Assembly (NCBI GenBank): GCA_902546725.1
Contig: CACCLB010000001.1
Span: forward strand, 62,001-126,000
Length of the DNA stretch: 64,000 bases
Direction: 5' to 3'
From: an uncultured Bacteroidota bacterium
Lineage (GTDB): Bacteria; Bacteroidota; Bacteroidia; Flavobacteriales; Flavobacteriaceae
This document shows positions 38,916 through 47,742 of this stretch, piece after piece. The number at the start of each line of letters is the position of its first letter. Within the stretch, counting starts at the first letter, position 1. Made by a program: the position numbers and the translations under genes. The notes beneath the pieces were generated by a model that was given only the letters and a program-made list of their open reading frames with translations, was not told the origin of the DNA and searched no databases.

Positions 38916-40289
38916 ATGGAATTTAAAACTAAAATAAAAGCTTTTTATGAGGATATAAGTAAAAAGAGCTACAATTCATTTGAAGATGCCAGAGAAGATG
39001 CTGCATTATTAGGGAAAAAACTATTTCTTTTTAAAGAATTTGATTTAAGAGGAACTGAAAATTTACCACAAGAATCGGGGATTATATTTATTTACAATCA
39101 TATTTCTAATAACCCAAACTATACTTTAGAAGATGATTTTCAAATCACACTTGACAGCCACTTTATAAGCAGTATGATTTCACAAAACTATTATAAAAAA
39201 CCTGGTGTTCGCATTATAAGATATAGCCTTGATAATGAAAAAAAGCATTCGGAATACTATAATTTATTTAATTATATCAGAGTTTACTCAAAAGACTTTA
39301 TACCAAATTATGTAACACAACAAGATCTTGAAGAATCTAAAAATATTTTTTATAGTTTATGCCACTCAGCCCTTTTGGAAAAAGAAAATTTAATTATTAA
39401 TCCAGAGGGAAAGTCATCAAGTACTAAAAATTCACCTTCAGATTTCAAGGCTGGGATTTTTAAAATGGTTATAAAATCACAATTAGATCCTCTAATAGTA
39501 CCACTAGTAATGGTAAATTTTGACTATCTCAACTCAGAAACTACTTACCGTTGTGAAATAAAAAAGCCTTTTAGACTGTCTTCTAAATTAAATGATTTAA
39601 AAAACAAAAAAGATTTAAATGATTTTGTAATATCATTTCAGGAAAAATATTCTTTGTGGGTTGATAATTTGAGAAAAGTAAGTTCAAGCTATGAAGATGA
39701 AATAAGATTATTAATTGAAAAGAAAATCAAACATTCACAAAGAAAAAATTTAATTGTTTTTTATGGCAGTTCAACTTTCAGACTGTGGGATAAAATTGAA
39801 AATGATTTCAGTCCCTTTAATGTATTGAATTTTGGATTTGGAGGTGCATATATTGAGGATTGCATAAAATACTTTGATTCATTATTTTTTGATTTAAATC
39901 CAAATGGAGTTGTGCTTTATGTTGGAGGAAATGATTTATCCCTGAACTATTCACCAAAAAAAATATTTAATCTTATCAAAAAACTCACAGAAAAATTTCA
40001 GACAAAACTACCTCAATGCAAATTATTCATTATTTCGATTAAACCGAGTTATCATAGGATTGAAAAGATGAAGCAAATTATTACCCTAAATCAAATGATA
40101 AAAAACTACTATGATAAATCTGACAGGGTGTTTTATGTCAATATTTTTGACTTATTTTTTGATCGCAGGAAGAAAATTATAAAAAAATATTACCTAATTG
40201 ACAATTTACACTTAAGTAGTGAAGGCTACTCTGTATGGAAAAGGGAAATTCAAAAATCAATTGTTAAAGAGTTAAATTATCTTATTTAA
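38916..40289 (+). CDS. Putative acyltransferase (PlsC-like) fused to SGNH/GDSL hydrolase domain
   Basis: N-term IIFIYNHISNNPNYTLEDDF..LIINPEGKSSSTKN..FKAGIFKMVIKSQLDPLIVPLVMV; C-term LIVFYGSSTFRLWDKIENDF..VLNFGFGGAYIEDCI..VVLYVGGNDLSLNYS..DNLHLSSEGYSVWK. Confidence 0.75.
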   Translation: MEFKTKIKAFYEDISKKSYNSFEDAREDAALLGKKLFLFKEFDLRGTENLPQESGIIFIYNHISNNPNYTLEDDFQITLDSHFISSMISQNYYKKPGVRIIRYSLDNEKKHSEYYNLFNYIRVYSKDFIPNYVTQQDLEESKNIFYSLCHSALLEKENLIINPEGKSSSTKNSPSDFKAGIFKMVIKSQLDPLIVPLVMVNFDYLNSETTYRCEIKKPFRLSSKLNDLKNKKDLNDFVISFQEKYSLWVDNLRKVSSSYEDEIRLLIEKKIKHSQRKNLIVFYGSSTFRLWDKIENDFSPFNVLNFGFGGAYIEDCIKYFDSLFFDLNPNGVVLYVGGNDLSLNYSPKKIFNLIKKLTEKFQTKLPQCKLFIISIKPSYHRIEKMKQIITLNQMIKNYYDKSDRVFYVNIFDLFFDRRKKIIKKYYLIDNLHLSSEGYSVWKREIQKSIVKELNYLI

Positions 40290-40317
40290 AACACATCATG
40301 TATTTGCTTAGAAAATA

Positions 40318-40413
40318 CTAAAACTTCAAAGCACCCTTAACCCAAAAACAGGGGCATGGGTTTTAGAAAACGGTTTTTCGATTGTAACAAGGATGGGAGA
40401 TTTGATATGTAAT
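40318..40413. repeat. Copy 2 of ~95-bp imperfect repeat
   Basis: ctaaaacttcaaagc..caggggcatgggttttagaaaacggtttttcg..gatttgatatgtaat. Confidence 0.7.
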
Positions 40414-40459
40414 ACATTCTCTATATCTTAGAGGTATTAATAACCATAAATAAATTATA

Positions 40460-41677
40460 ATGAAACTTTTTTTTATTCTATTCTTTAATTTATTAATGAT
40501 TCAGTGTCAAAACTCAAATTTCCAACAAGTTAGTTCTAGATGGTCAGAAGAAAAAATATGGAATTGGTATAACAATCAGCCTTGGCTTATAGGAACGAAT
40601 TTTATAACAAGTTCCTCAATAAATCAACTTGAATTTTGGCAAGAAAAAACTTTTGATCCGGATTTAATAGATAAAGAGTTAAAACTCTCTGCTAGTATTG
40701 GAATGAACACCCATAGAGTATTTCTCCATGATTTACTGTGGCAGCAAGATTCAATGGGGTTTCTGAGTCGTATTGACAAATTTTTAGAAATTTCACATAA
40801 AAATGGTATAAAAACATTACTTGTTTTTTTTGATGATGTTTGGCATCCTATGCCTAAGCTTGGTAAACAACCTGAACCAATACCACATGTACATAACTCA
40901 GGATGGGTTCAATCTCCAGGAGCAAAAATTTTATATGATTCTTTAAGCCACAACAAACTAAAATCTTATGTGAAAGGAATAATTGGAAAGTTTGCAAATG
41001 ATCAAAGAGTTCTTGGGTGGGATCTTTACAATGAACCTGGTCAAAAAGGCATATCTTCACATAATATTCCCAAGGAAAGATCAATAGAATTATATAAAAA
41101 AGTAGGGATTAAAATTACGGATAATAATTATTCGGAATACAATCTAAATGAAATTGATCCCAAAGACAAAAAGCAGAAGTATACTCTATCTTTATTAAAA
41201 TACACTGTGAAATGGGCTAGAGAAGTAAACCCGTCTCAACCACTAACGATCGGGATTTATGAGTGGGACATTAAATGGGACAGTATGAATAATTTATCTG
41301 AATTAAATCAATTTATACTTAATAACTCTGATATTATTTCTTTCCACTCATATGCGTCAAAAAAAGAGGTATTAAGAAAAGTTAATGAGCTTCAAAATTA
41401 TAATAGACCTATTTTGTGTACAGAGTATATTGCTCGAGAATACGAGAATACATTTGAGAACGTATTGCCGATTTTTAATGATAATAAAATTGGAGCTTAT
41501 AATTGGGGTTTAGTTTCTGGTAAGACTAATACTATATATCCATGGAAAAGTTGGGATTCAACATATACAGGTCCACCAAAGAAATGGCATCACGATATTT
41601 TTTATAAAGATGGGAAGCCATACTCTTCAGACGAAATAGAATTAATAAAAAGTTTATCATTATCTGGAACAAAATAA
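40460..41677 (+). CDS. GH5-like (cellulase-fold) glycoside hydrolase lipoprotein
   Basis: FFNLLMIQCQ lipobox; MNTHRVFLHDLLW, VLGWDLYNEPGQK (acid/base Glu), PILCTEYIARE (nucleophile Glu), YNWGLVSGKT. Confidence 0.78.
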   Translation: MKLFFILFFNLLMIQCQNSNFQQVSSRWSEEKIWNWYNNQPWLIGTNFITSSSINQLEFWQEKTFDPDLIDKELKLSASIGMNTHRVFLHDLLWQQDSMGFLSRIDKFLEISHKNGIKTLLVFFDDVWHPMPKLGKQPEPIPHVHNSGWVQSPGAKILYDSLSHNKLKSYVKGIIGKFANDQRVLGWDLYNEPGQKGISSHNIPKERSIELYKKVGIKITDNNYSEYNLNEIDPKDKKQKYTLSLLKYTVKWAREVNPSQPLTIGIYEWDIKWDSMNNLSELNQFILNNSDIISFHSYASKKEVLRKVNELQNYNRPILCTEYIAREYENTFENVLPIFNDNKIGAYNWGLVSGKTNTIYPWKSWDSTYTGPPKKWHHDIFYKDGKPYSSDEIELIKSLSLSGTK

Positions 41678-41949
41678 AAACTGTATAAAGGTGGATGGTT
41701 TTTCTTTTAAACCAATGGATATAATCCAAACCCTCTCTTATCCATTGCTATAACTTACCTAACCCGAGATGCTCTTACTACAAAATGGGGGTGGTTTGTT
41801 TAGGGTTTCTGTGGATACGCGATGGATCTTAGCTTTTATCCAAAAACATCTAAAATCACTTAAAAATGATCAAAAAACGCTAAAAATGAGTCGAAAATAG
41901 ATTAAAAATGGCTAAAAATGATCAAAAAACAGCTTTTTTTTAATTTCTG

Positions 41950-42129
41950 TCATAGAGACATTATATAATTATAAAAATCTTCAGTGACTCGAAACCAATA
42001 TCCGTTTTCTTCATGTAAGCTTCCATCACCTTTCCCATTACAAGAATGATACTTTTCTATATGGTTTTTAAAGGATTGCAAATCTGAAACCTTATAATCT
42101 TTACCGTAATCATCTTTTATAATTGTCAT
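41950..42129 (-). CDS. Small ORF (59 aa) not in the supplied ORF track
   Basis: MTIIKDDYGKDYKVSDLQSFKNHIEKYHSCNGKGDGSLHEENGYWFRVTEDFYNYIMSL*, read by hand from the minus strand. Confidence 0.45.
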   Translation of the reverse strand: MTIIKDDYGKDYKVSDLQSFKNHIEKYHSCNGKGDGSLHEENGYWFRVTEDFYNYIMSL

Positions 42130-42274
42130 CTACCCTTTGTATTTGTAATAAGCAACTTTTCCTTCCCACCAGTCATATAGATTTATTTAATACCTTCTGT
42201 AAAGTATTGTAAATAATAAGTTATACAGCTAAATATGGTAAGATCGTCAAAGCGCATGTTTGCATAGGCGGTAC

Positions 42275-42289
42275 TCCCGCCTCGAGTAC
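42275..42289 (+). repeat. Right att-like copy TCCCGCCTCGAGTAC (orphan tRNA-Leu 3' end)
   Basis: Exact 15-nt match to 38616-38630, immediately followed by a strong terminator. Confidence 0.75.
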
Positions 42290-42295
42290 AAAAAA

Positions 42296-42317
42296 CCCTC
42301 CTATTGGAGGGTTTTTT
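42296..42317 (+). terminator. Rho-independent terminator
   Basis: CCCTCC-TATT-GGAGGG-TTTTTT. Confidence 0.9.
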
Positions 42318-42385
42318 AATTGTATCAACTGACCTTAAATATGGCGGTCATCTCAGAATATTTATTTTAATTCCAACGATCTTAA

Positions 42386-43393
42386 CTATTGAATGTTTTC
42401 AACAAAGGCTAAACAGCGTTTGACCTCTTGAACTGCATCTGAACCTTCAGGAATATCGTATTCGAGTTCAATAGTTACAGAAAAATCATAGTCATTTTCT
42501 TTGATCAGTTTAATGACTTCAGCTATGGGTGTATCACCTTCACCCCAGACTAAATTTCCTCCACCATTGCTTTTCTTTTGTCGATCCTTTAGGTGCATAC
42601 TCACGATTTTGTGATGTTTGCTTTTGATGATTTCAAGAGGGTTTTCGTTTTCAGCAGCAATGTAGTGTCCAAAGTCAAGATTCATGCGGTTTGCATCTGA
42701 CTGACTCATGGCGGTATCCCAAAGAGTAGGAGTTTGTTGTTCGTGACCGTGATAGCCAATCAGCATTCCTTCTTCTTCTGCTATTTTAGCTAGTCTGGCA
42801 GTGTGTTCGTCATCTTCAGGGTGTTCCAGTGTTATGTGGCTAGCGCCAAGTGCTTTTGCAGCACGCATACCGTATCTTATATCGTCATCACTATTGTTTT
42901 TTCTAAATACGCTAGGTTTAAAAGCATAGATTGAAATCCCAGCTTGGTCGTATAAACTTTTGAGTTCTTCAAACTTTTTGAAATCTACATCTTTGCGCCA
43001 GGCAGCAACTTCTGCATTATAAGTTTCTCTCATTGCAGCCACTTCAGCAGCTATGACTTTTTCATCTTCAGTAAGGGGTTCTTTTCGGTATTGTTTGATA
43101 AGAACAGCCATTTTAGAAGGATCATTGATTGGACTTTCAGGTGCACCAGCAAATGGCTCAGCGTGATTTCCCATCAGCTCAACTTGTTTAATTCCAGTTT
43201 GCTTGATGTATTCCAATATTGCCAATGGACTTTGATCTTCCATGGTTCGAAATGAATAGGTCTGTACACCTATAGATAGCTCGTTTTTTTTCTTTGTTTC
43301 AGATTGGCAAGAAATGGTAGTTTGTGATATTATAGCAAAGGCTACAATTAGTTGAAGTAATACTCTCATAAGTTTTGATTTTGTTTTGACCAA
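42386..43393 (-). CDS. Sugar phosphate isomerase/epimerase-like TIM-barrel lipoprotein
   Basis: AIISQTTISCQS lipobox; VQTYSFRTMEDQSPLAILEYIKQTGIKQVELMGNHAEPFAG, GYHGHEQQTP, MNLDFGHYIAAENENP, MHLKDRQ; paralogue of 7163..8209. Confidence 0.85.
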   Translation of the reverse strand: MVKTKSKLMRVLLQLIVAFAIISQTTISCQSETKKKNELSIGVQTYSFRTMEDQSPLAILEYIKQTGIKQVELMGNHAEPFAGAPESPINDPSKMAVLIKQYRKEPLTEDEKVIAAEVAAMRETYNAEVAAWRKDVDFKKFEELKSLYDQAGISIYAFKPSVFRKNNSDDDIRYGMRAAKALGASHITLEHPEDDEHTARLAKIAEEEGMLIGYHGHEQQTPTLWDTAMSQSDANRMNLDFGHYIAAENENPLEIIKSKHHKIVSMHLKDRQKKSNGGGNLVWGEGDTPIAEVIKLIKENDYDFSVTIELEYDIPEGSDAVQEVKRCLAFVENIQ

Positions 43394-43548
43394 ATTTAAT
43401 GAAAATGGTTTAAGTCTATTTTATGAGACTAGACATTTCATTTTGAAAAATTGATTTAACTAGCAAGCTAACAAAAATCCCCTCTAATTAAAGGGGTGTA
43501 AAAATTTGAAACGTCGGTTAATTCTATTTATTGAACCAAAACTATTTA

Positions 43549-44076
43549 TTAGTTTTCTTCAACCGTTTGAGCTTGATATAGTGCAATCTCTTTGAAGAGT
43601 TCGGTGGGGTCCAAATAGCATTTTGTACTTACAATTTTATCTCCTTCCCATTGCCACCAGCAGTGGAACGTGTTTTTTTGAACTTCACCAGTGATTTTTG
43701 ATGTTCCAGACCAGTCTAACCAATGATTGGTATAAACCTCACCATTGTTGTAGTACATGGTTGTTATCATGGGATTTACGTGTTTTAAATTATCATATAA
43801 AACGGAATGAAAATTATATCCATCAATGATTTCGTCAGTAGTGTATTCTATATTTTTAAAATAATGTTTACCGTCGGGTGTAAAGTATTCTCTTGCGATT
43901 TCAAAATTTCCATCTTGATAACCTTGGGCTAATTTTCTGACGGCTTCTGATTTTTCATCACTTTGATTTATGGTTCCACTAAAAGGAGCTGAGTTGATAG
44001 CGTTTACTTCGCCGTTTTGACATCCTATTATAAGGGTACTTAATACTAAAAGGGTAACTAGTTTTTTCGTTTGAAT
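43549..44076 (-). CDS. NTF2/SnoaL-like lipoprotein, start codon uncertain (listed ORF 43549..43770 is only the C-terminal part)
   Basis: The same frame reads upstream QTKKLVTLLVLSTLIIGCQNGEVNAINSAPFSGTINQSDEKSEAVRKLAQGYQDGNFEIAREYFTPDGKHYFKNIEYTTDEIIDGYNFHSVLYDNLKHVNP-MITTMYYNNGEVYTNHW; lipobox IIGC; only ATT (44074-44076) is available as a non-canonical start before the stop at 44086-44088. Confidence 0.55.
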   Translation of the reverse strand: MQTKKLVTLLVLSTLIIGCQNGEVNAINSAPFSGTINQSDEKSEAVRKLAQGYQDGNFEIAREYFTPDGKHYFKNIEYTTDEIIDGYNFHSVLYDNLKHVNPMITTMYYNNGEVYTNHWLDWSGTSKITGEVQKNTFHCWWQWEGDKIVSTKCYLDPTELFKEIALYQAQTVEEN

Positions 44077-44283
44077 TGATTTTGGTTATTTTCAAAAATG
44101 ATAAGAATTTCTAATCACTTAAACGTTACATCCTTAAAATTCAATTGTTTACTTATCTTAGAGTTGTGTTATAAACAATAGAAAAGTTTGTGTATTAGAG
44201 AAGGGTATTTAGGCTAAAGATCGTTATTAACTCAGCCTTATAAGGTTGAGTTTTGTACATTTGATTTCTTTATCAACTTAATT

Positions 44284-44580
44284 TTGAAAAAACTCTTTTA
44301 TTATTTAGGATTTTCTTACCTCAAGCCAAAAGTTTACCGACCGCTTAGAATTATTTTAATCTCGTATTATACCATTTTGGTTGGTGGTCTTTTTTATGAT
44401 TTGTCAATTGAACGCGTTGGATATTATTCGACTAAATCAGATTACATCCAAATATTATTGGCGGATTCTGCCTATTATTATATGTATATAATGCCCTTAG
44501 TCTTAATTTTTATTGTTTCTTATTTATGGGATTTTTTTCTGTCAATGGAGAAAAAAAATTCTTCTAAAAATAAGTCTTAA
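44284..44580 (+). CDS. Small membrane protein, unknown function
   Basis: 98 aa, two hydrophobic segments. Confidence 0.45.
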   Translation: MKKLFYYLGFSYLKPKVYRPLRIILISYYTILVGGLFYDLSIERVGYYSTKSDYIQILLADSAYYYMYIMPLVLIFIVSYLWDFFLSMEKKNSSKNKS

Positions 44581-45220
44581 TCTTTGAGTAATGGATTTCT
44601 TTGAATGAAGTGATGGTTAGGTCTGCCTTACTGTAATCTTGGTTTTTTGAGTGTGGACTGTCAAAGCCTACGCAAAAAAGCCCTGCTGCTTTTGCAGCAA
44701 GTATCCCATTTGTCGAATCTTCAATCACAAAGCAATTTTCTTTTAAATAACCTGTGGCAGCAGCAGCTTTGATAAAAATTTCAGGATGTGGTTTAGATGC
44801 TTTAAGGTCAGCACCACTAAATTTCGTTTTAAAATACTTGTCTAAATCAAAGCGTTTAAAAATCCGATTGATGTTTTGCATGGATGCTGAAGAGCCTAAT
44901 ATTAGTGTTAGTCCAGCTTTATAGTAATCTTCAATAAGGTCTAAAACACCAGAGATTAATTCAAAATCTTGAGCCTCTTCAAATAAAATATCAAAATGTT
45001 GACGCTTACTATTTATTAGAACATCAGCTTTAAGCTTAAGGCTGAATTCATGGCATAAGCGCTGACATATTGCTAATGTTGCTTGCCCAGTAAAGGATTC
45101 GTATAATTTATCAGAAACATTTAAATCAAAATCTAAAAACATTCTTTGATACGCTTTGTGATGAAGTGGTTCACTATCTACAATGACCCCATCCATATCA
45201 AAAATTACAGCCTTAAGCAT
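44564..45220 (-). CDS. HAD-superfamily hydrolase (beta-phosphoglucomutase-like)
   Basis: LKAVIFDMDGVIVDSEPLHHKAYQRMF..LILGSSASMQNI..KPHPEIFIKAA..CFVIEDSTNGILAAKAAG. Confidence 0.92.
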   Translation of the reverse strand: MLKAVIFDMDGVIVDSEPLHHKAYQRMFLDFDLNVSDKLYESFTGQATLAICQRLCHEFSLKLKADVLINSKRQHFDILFEEAQDFELISGVLDLIEDYYKAGLTLILGSSASMQNINRIFKRFDLDKYFKTKFSGADLKASKPHPEIFIKAAAATGYLKENCFVIEDSTNGILAAKAAGLFCVGFDSPHSKNQDYSKADLTITSFKEIHYSKIKTYF

Positions 45221-45386
45221 CTTTTTTTAGCAAATTTAAATTAACTTCTCAATCCTGTCATGATAAATTTAGGACATAATAAACCAAGCCATTTTTATTG
45301 ATTTTTCCATTAACGAGCTGTACTTTATTCAAAAAAAGACCTTTGGCTCTATCTTACTCGATAGGCTTCTATTGAATAAAAACTTA

Positions 45387-46253
45387 CTATTTCTGATGGA
45401 AGTGATCGGAAATAAATTCAAGTACCTTGGGAAGTGAAGCCCTCCAATAGCTCCAACTATGACCACCGTCTCGAATTCTGAATTCGTGTTTGACATTTTT
45501 TTCTCTCATTTTAATGTGCATCAAACTGTTGGATTTATATAAAAAGTCGTCGTCACCGCAATCGATATACCAACGCACTGAATTTAGATCTTTAGCTTTC
45601 ATATTCTCAACCAGTTGCAAAGGGTTATTTCTGTTGGAATAGCGTTCAAAATCTTTCTGGTTATGGTTTGAACTCGTATAGCCTAAATAGGTGAAATCTT
45701 TCATTTCTTCTAAACTTTGTGGTCCGAGCGAAGCGCTTAGTGGAGCTGCGTAAGAAAATAAATCAGGCCTTCTTAAAGCATAAATAAAGGAGCCACCACC
45801 TCCCATTGAAAGTCCAGCGATAGCCCTGAAACGTTTGTCTTTTTTTATTCTAAAACGCTCTTCAATATGGGGCATAAATTCTTCAAAGAAAAAGTCTTCA
45901 TAATTCCATTTACCTGAAAGAGCATTTGTATAGCCTGCTCCACCTGTGTCAGCGTCAGGCATTACAATTATCATAGCTGTTGATTCGCCGTTCAATATGG
46001 CCCTGTCTGCAATGTGGAGTACTTCTCCAAACTGAATCCAACCAGTGTGGTCGTCAGTATATCCGTGAAGTAGATACAAAACAGGATAGCTTCTGCTGGA
46101 TGAGTCGTAATCTGGGGGAAGATATACAGCAAATTTGCGTTCTCCTTTTAAAATTTTGCTCGGCAAACTCAGGTCATCCATTACTTTTCCATATTGTGCA
46201 TTAGAAACAAAATAGAGAAAAAAAAGTAGGACGGGTACAAATCTTAGTTTCAT
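45387..46253 (-). CDS. Secreted alpha/beta-hydrolase esterase (esterase D / CE1-like)
   Basis: Signal LLFFLYFVSNAQ; RSYPVLYLLHGYTDDHTGWIQFG, AIAGLSMGGGGSFIYALRRPDLF, HSWSYWRASLP. Confidence 0.88.
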   Translation of the reverse strand: MKLRFVPVLLFFLYFVSNAQYGKVMDDLSLPSKILKGERKFAVYLPPDYDSSSRSYPVLYLLHGYTDDHTGWIQFGEVLHIADRAILNGESTAMIIVMPDADTGGAGYTNALSGKWNYEDFFFEEFMPHIEERFRIKKDKRFRAIAGLSMGGGGSFIYALRRPDLFSYAAPLSASLGPQSLEEMKDFTYLGYTSSNHNQKDFERYSNRNNPLQLVENMKAKDLNSVRWYIDCGDDDFLYKSNSLMHIKMREKNVKHEFRIRDGGHSWSYWRASLPKVLEFISDHFHQK

Positions 46254-46374
46254 GTTATTGCTTTTCAGAAAATTACAAAAAAGAATAGATTTTAAGTGCT
46301 CAATTAAAAATTTAGGCGGAAAGTTAGACAAGGCTTTTAAATAAGTTTTATTTTAGGTCAATCAAATACAATTT

Positions 46375-47685
46375 ATGCGTTTTTTCTTCCCCCTCAGCTT
46401 GATTTATTTTGGAATTGTTTTGAATCTTTCATTGGTTCAGGCGCAAACAAATTCTTTAAATGTTAATGCTGATCGTTTAACAACTCAATTAAAAAAACTA
46501 TCCACTTTTGGAATGAATAAAAAGGGAGGTAACGATCGAGTAGCTTTTAGTGATTACGATATTCAAGCCAGAAGCTATTTAAGCAATTATCTCAAAGATT
46601 TGGGTCTTAAAGTTTACACAGATGCAGCTGGAAATTTAATAGCAAAAAGAGAAGGAAAAAAGAATTCGCTAAGTCCAATTGTATTTGGTTCTCATATTGA
46701 CGCAGTACCAAATGGAGGTCACTACGATGGTGATGTTGGAGTAATGGGAGGGATAGAGGTTTTGGAAACCTTAATCGAAAACAATATTCAAACCAATCAC
46801 CCCTTAGAGCTCATTATCTTTTCCAATGAGGAAGGTGCCATATTCGGCTCTCGTGCTTTGGCAGGTAAAATTGATCAGGCTACTCTAGAGGTTCAGACCG
46901 CTTCTGGATATACGAATGGCGAAGGAATTACTCGAATTGGTGGAGATCCTGAAAAAGTAATGCAATTAAAACGGAGACCAGAGGATGTCCATGCTTTTTT
47001 GGAATTACACATAGAACAAGGGAACGTGCTACATAAAAACAATCTTGATATTGGAGTAGTAGAAGGTATTGTCGGTTTAAAATGGTGGGATGTGGAAATT
47101 ACAGGCTTGACAAACCACGCTGGAACTACACCGATGAATGATCGCAAAGATGCCATGATAGCTGCAGCACAATTTGTTTTAGCAGTAAATGAAATAATTA
47201 CTGGAATTGAGGGCGCACAAGTTGGAACAGTCGGAAGGATAGCTGCTTTTCCCGGAGCACCCAATGTGATTCCAGGGAAAGTCATTACCAGTTTGGAAAT
47301 TCGAGACTTAGACGCGGCTAAAATTAAAATGCTTTTCGAAAAGGTTGAAGCACGTGCTCATGAACTTGGTGAAGCAACACGAACGACTTTTGAATTCAAA
47401 CCTATCGACGCTACTGCCGAGCCCGCACTGACAGATGTAAGAATTCAAGATATCATTCGTCAGAATGCAATTGACCTCAATTACAGTCATAAAACTATGC
47501 CAAGCGGTGCAGGTCATGATGCCCAAGATATGGCAGTGATTACACCTACAGGAATGATTTTTGTTCCCAGTGTTAACGGAATTAGTCATGCGCCAGAAGA
47601 ATTTTCAACACCTGAAGCCATTGCCAAAGGAGCTAACGTTTTACTTCAGAGCGTACTAGACATTGACAAAATAAATTTAAACTAG
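46375..47685 (+). CDS. Secreted M20-family Zn amidohydrolase (hydantoinase/carbamoylase/allantoate amidohydrolase type)
   Basis: Signal NLSLVQAQ; PIVFGSHIDAVPNGGHYDGDVGVMGGIEVLETL, IFSNEEGAIFGSRALAG, FLELHIEQGNVLHKNN, GLTNHAGTTPMNDRKDAMIAA, MPSGAGHDAQDMA. Confidence 0.9.
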   Translation: MRFFFPLSLIYFGIVLNLSLVQAQTNSLNVNADRLTTQLKKLSTFGMNKKGGNDRVAFSDYDIQARSYLSNYLKDLGLKVYTDAAGNLIAKREGKKNSLSPIVFGSHIDAVPNGGHYDGDVGVMGGIEVLETLIENNIQTNHPLELIIFSNEEGAIFGSRALAGKIDQATLEVQTASGYTNGEGITRIGGDPEKVMQLKRRPEDVHAFLELHIEQGNVLHKNNLDIGVVEGIVGLKWWDVEITGLTNHAGTTPMNDRKDAMIAAAQFVLAVNEIITGIEGAQVGTVGRIAAFPGAPNVIPGKVITSLEIRDLDAAKIKMLFEKVEARAHELGEATRTTFEFKPIDATAEPALTDVRIQDIIRQNAIDLNYSHKTMPSGAGHDAQDMAVITPTGMIFVPSVNGISHAPEEFSTPEAIAKGANVLLQSVLDIDKINLN

Positions 47686-47742
47686 GATTAAGGAGTTGTG
47701 TTTTTATCCATTACTTTCTAGACAATATACTTTACTATTTAA

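Noticed and set aside
46893-47589. Minus-strand ORFs of 130 and 93 aa
   Set aside because: Antisense to the well-supported M20 amidohydrolase; no family signal.
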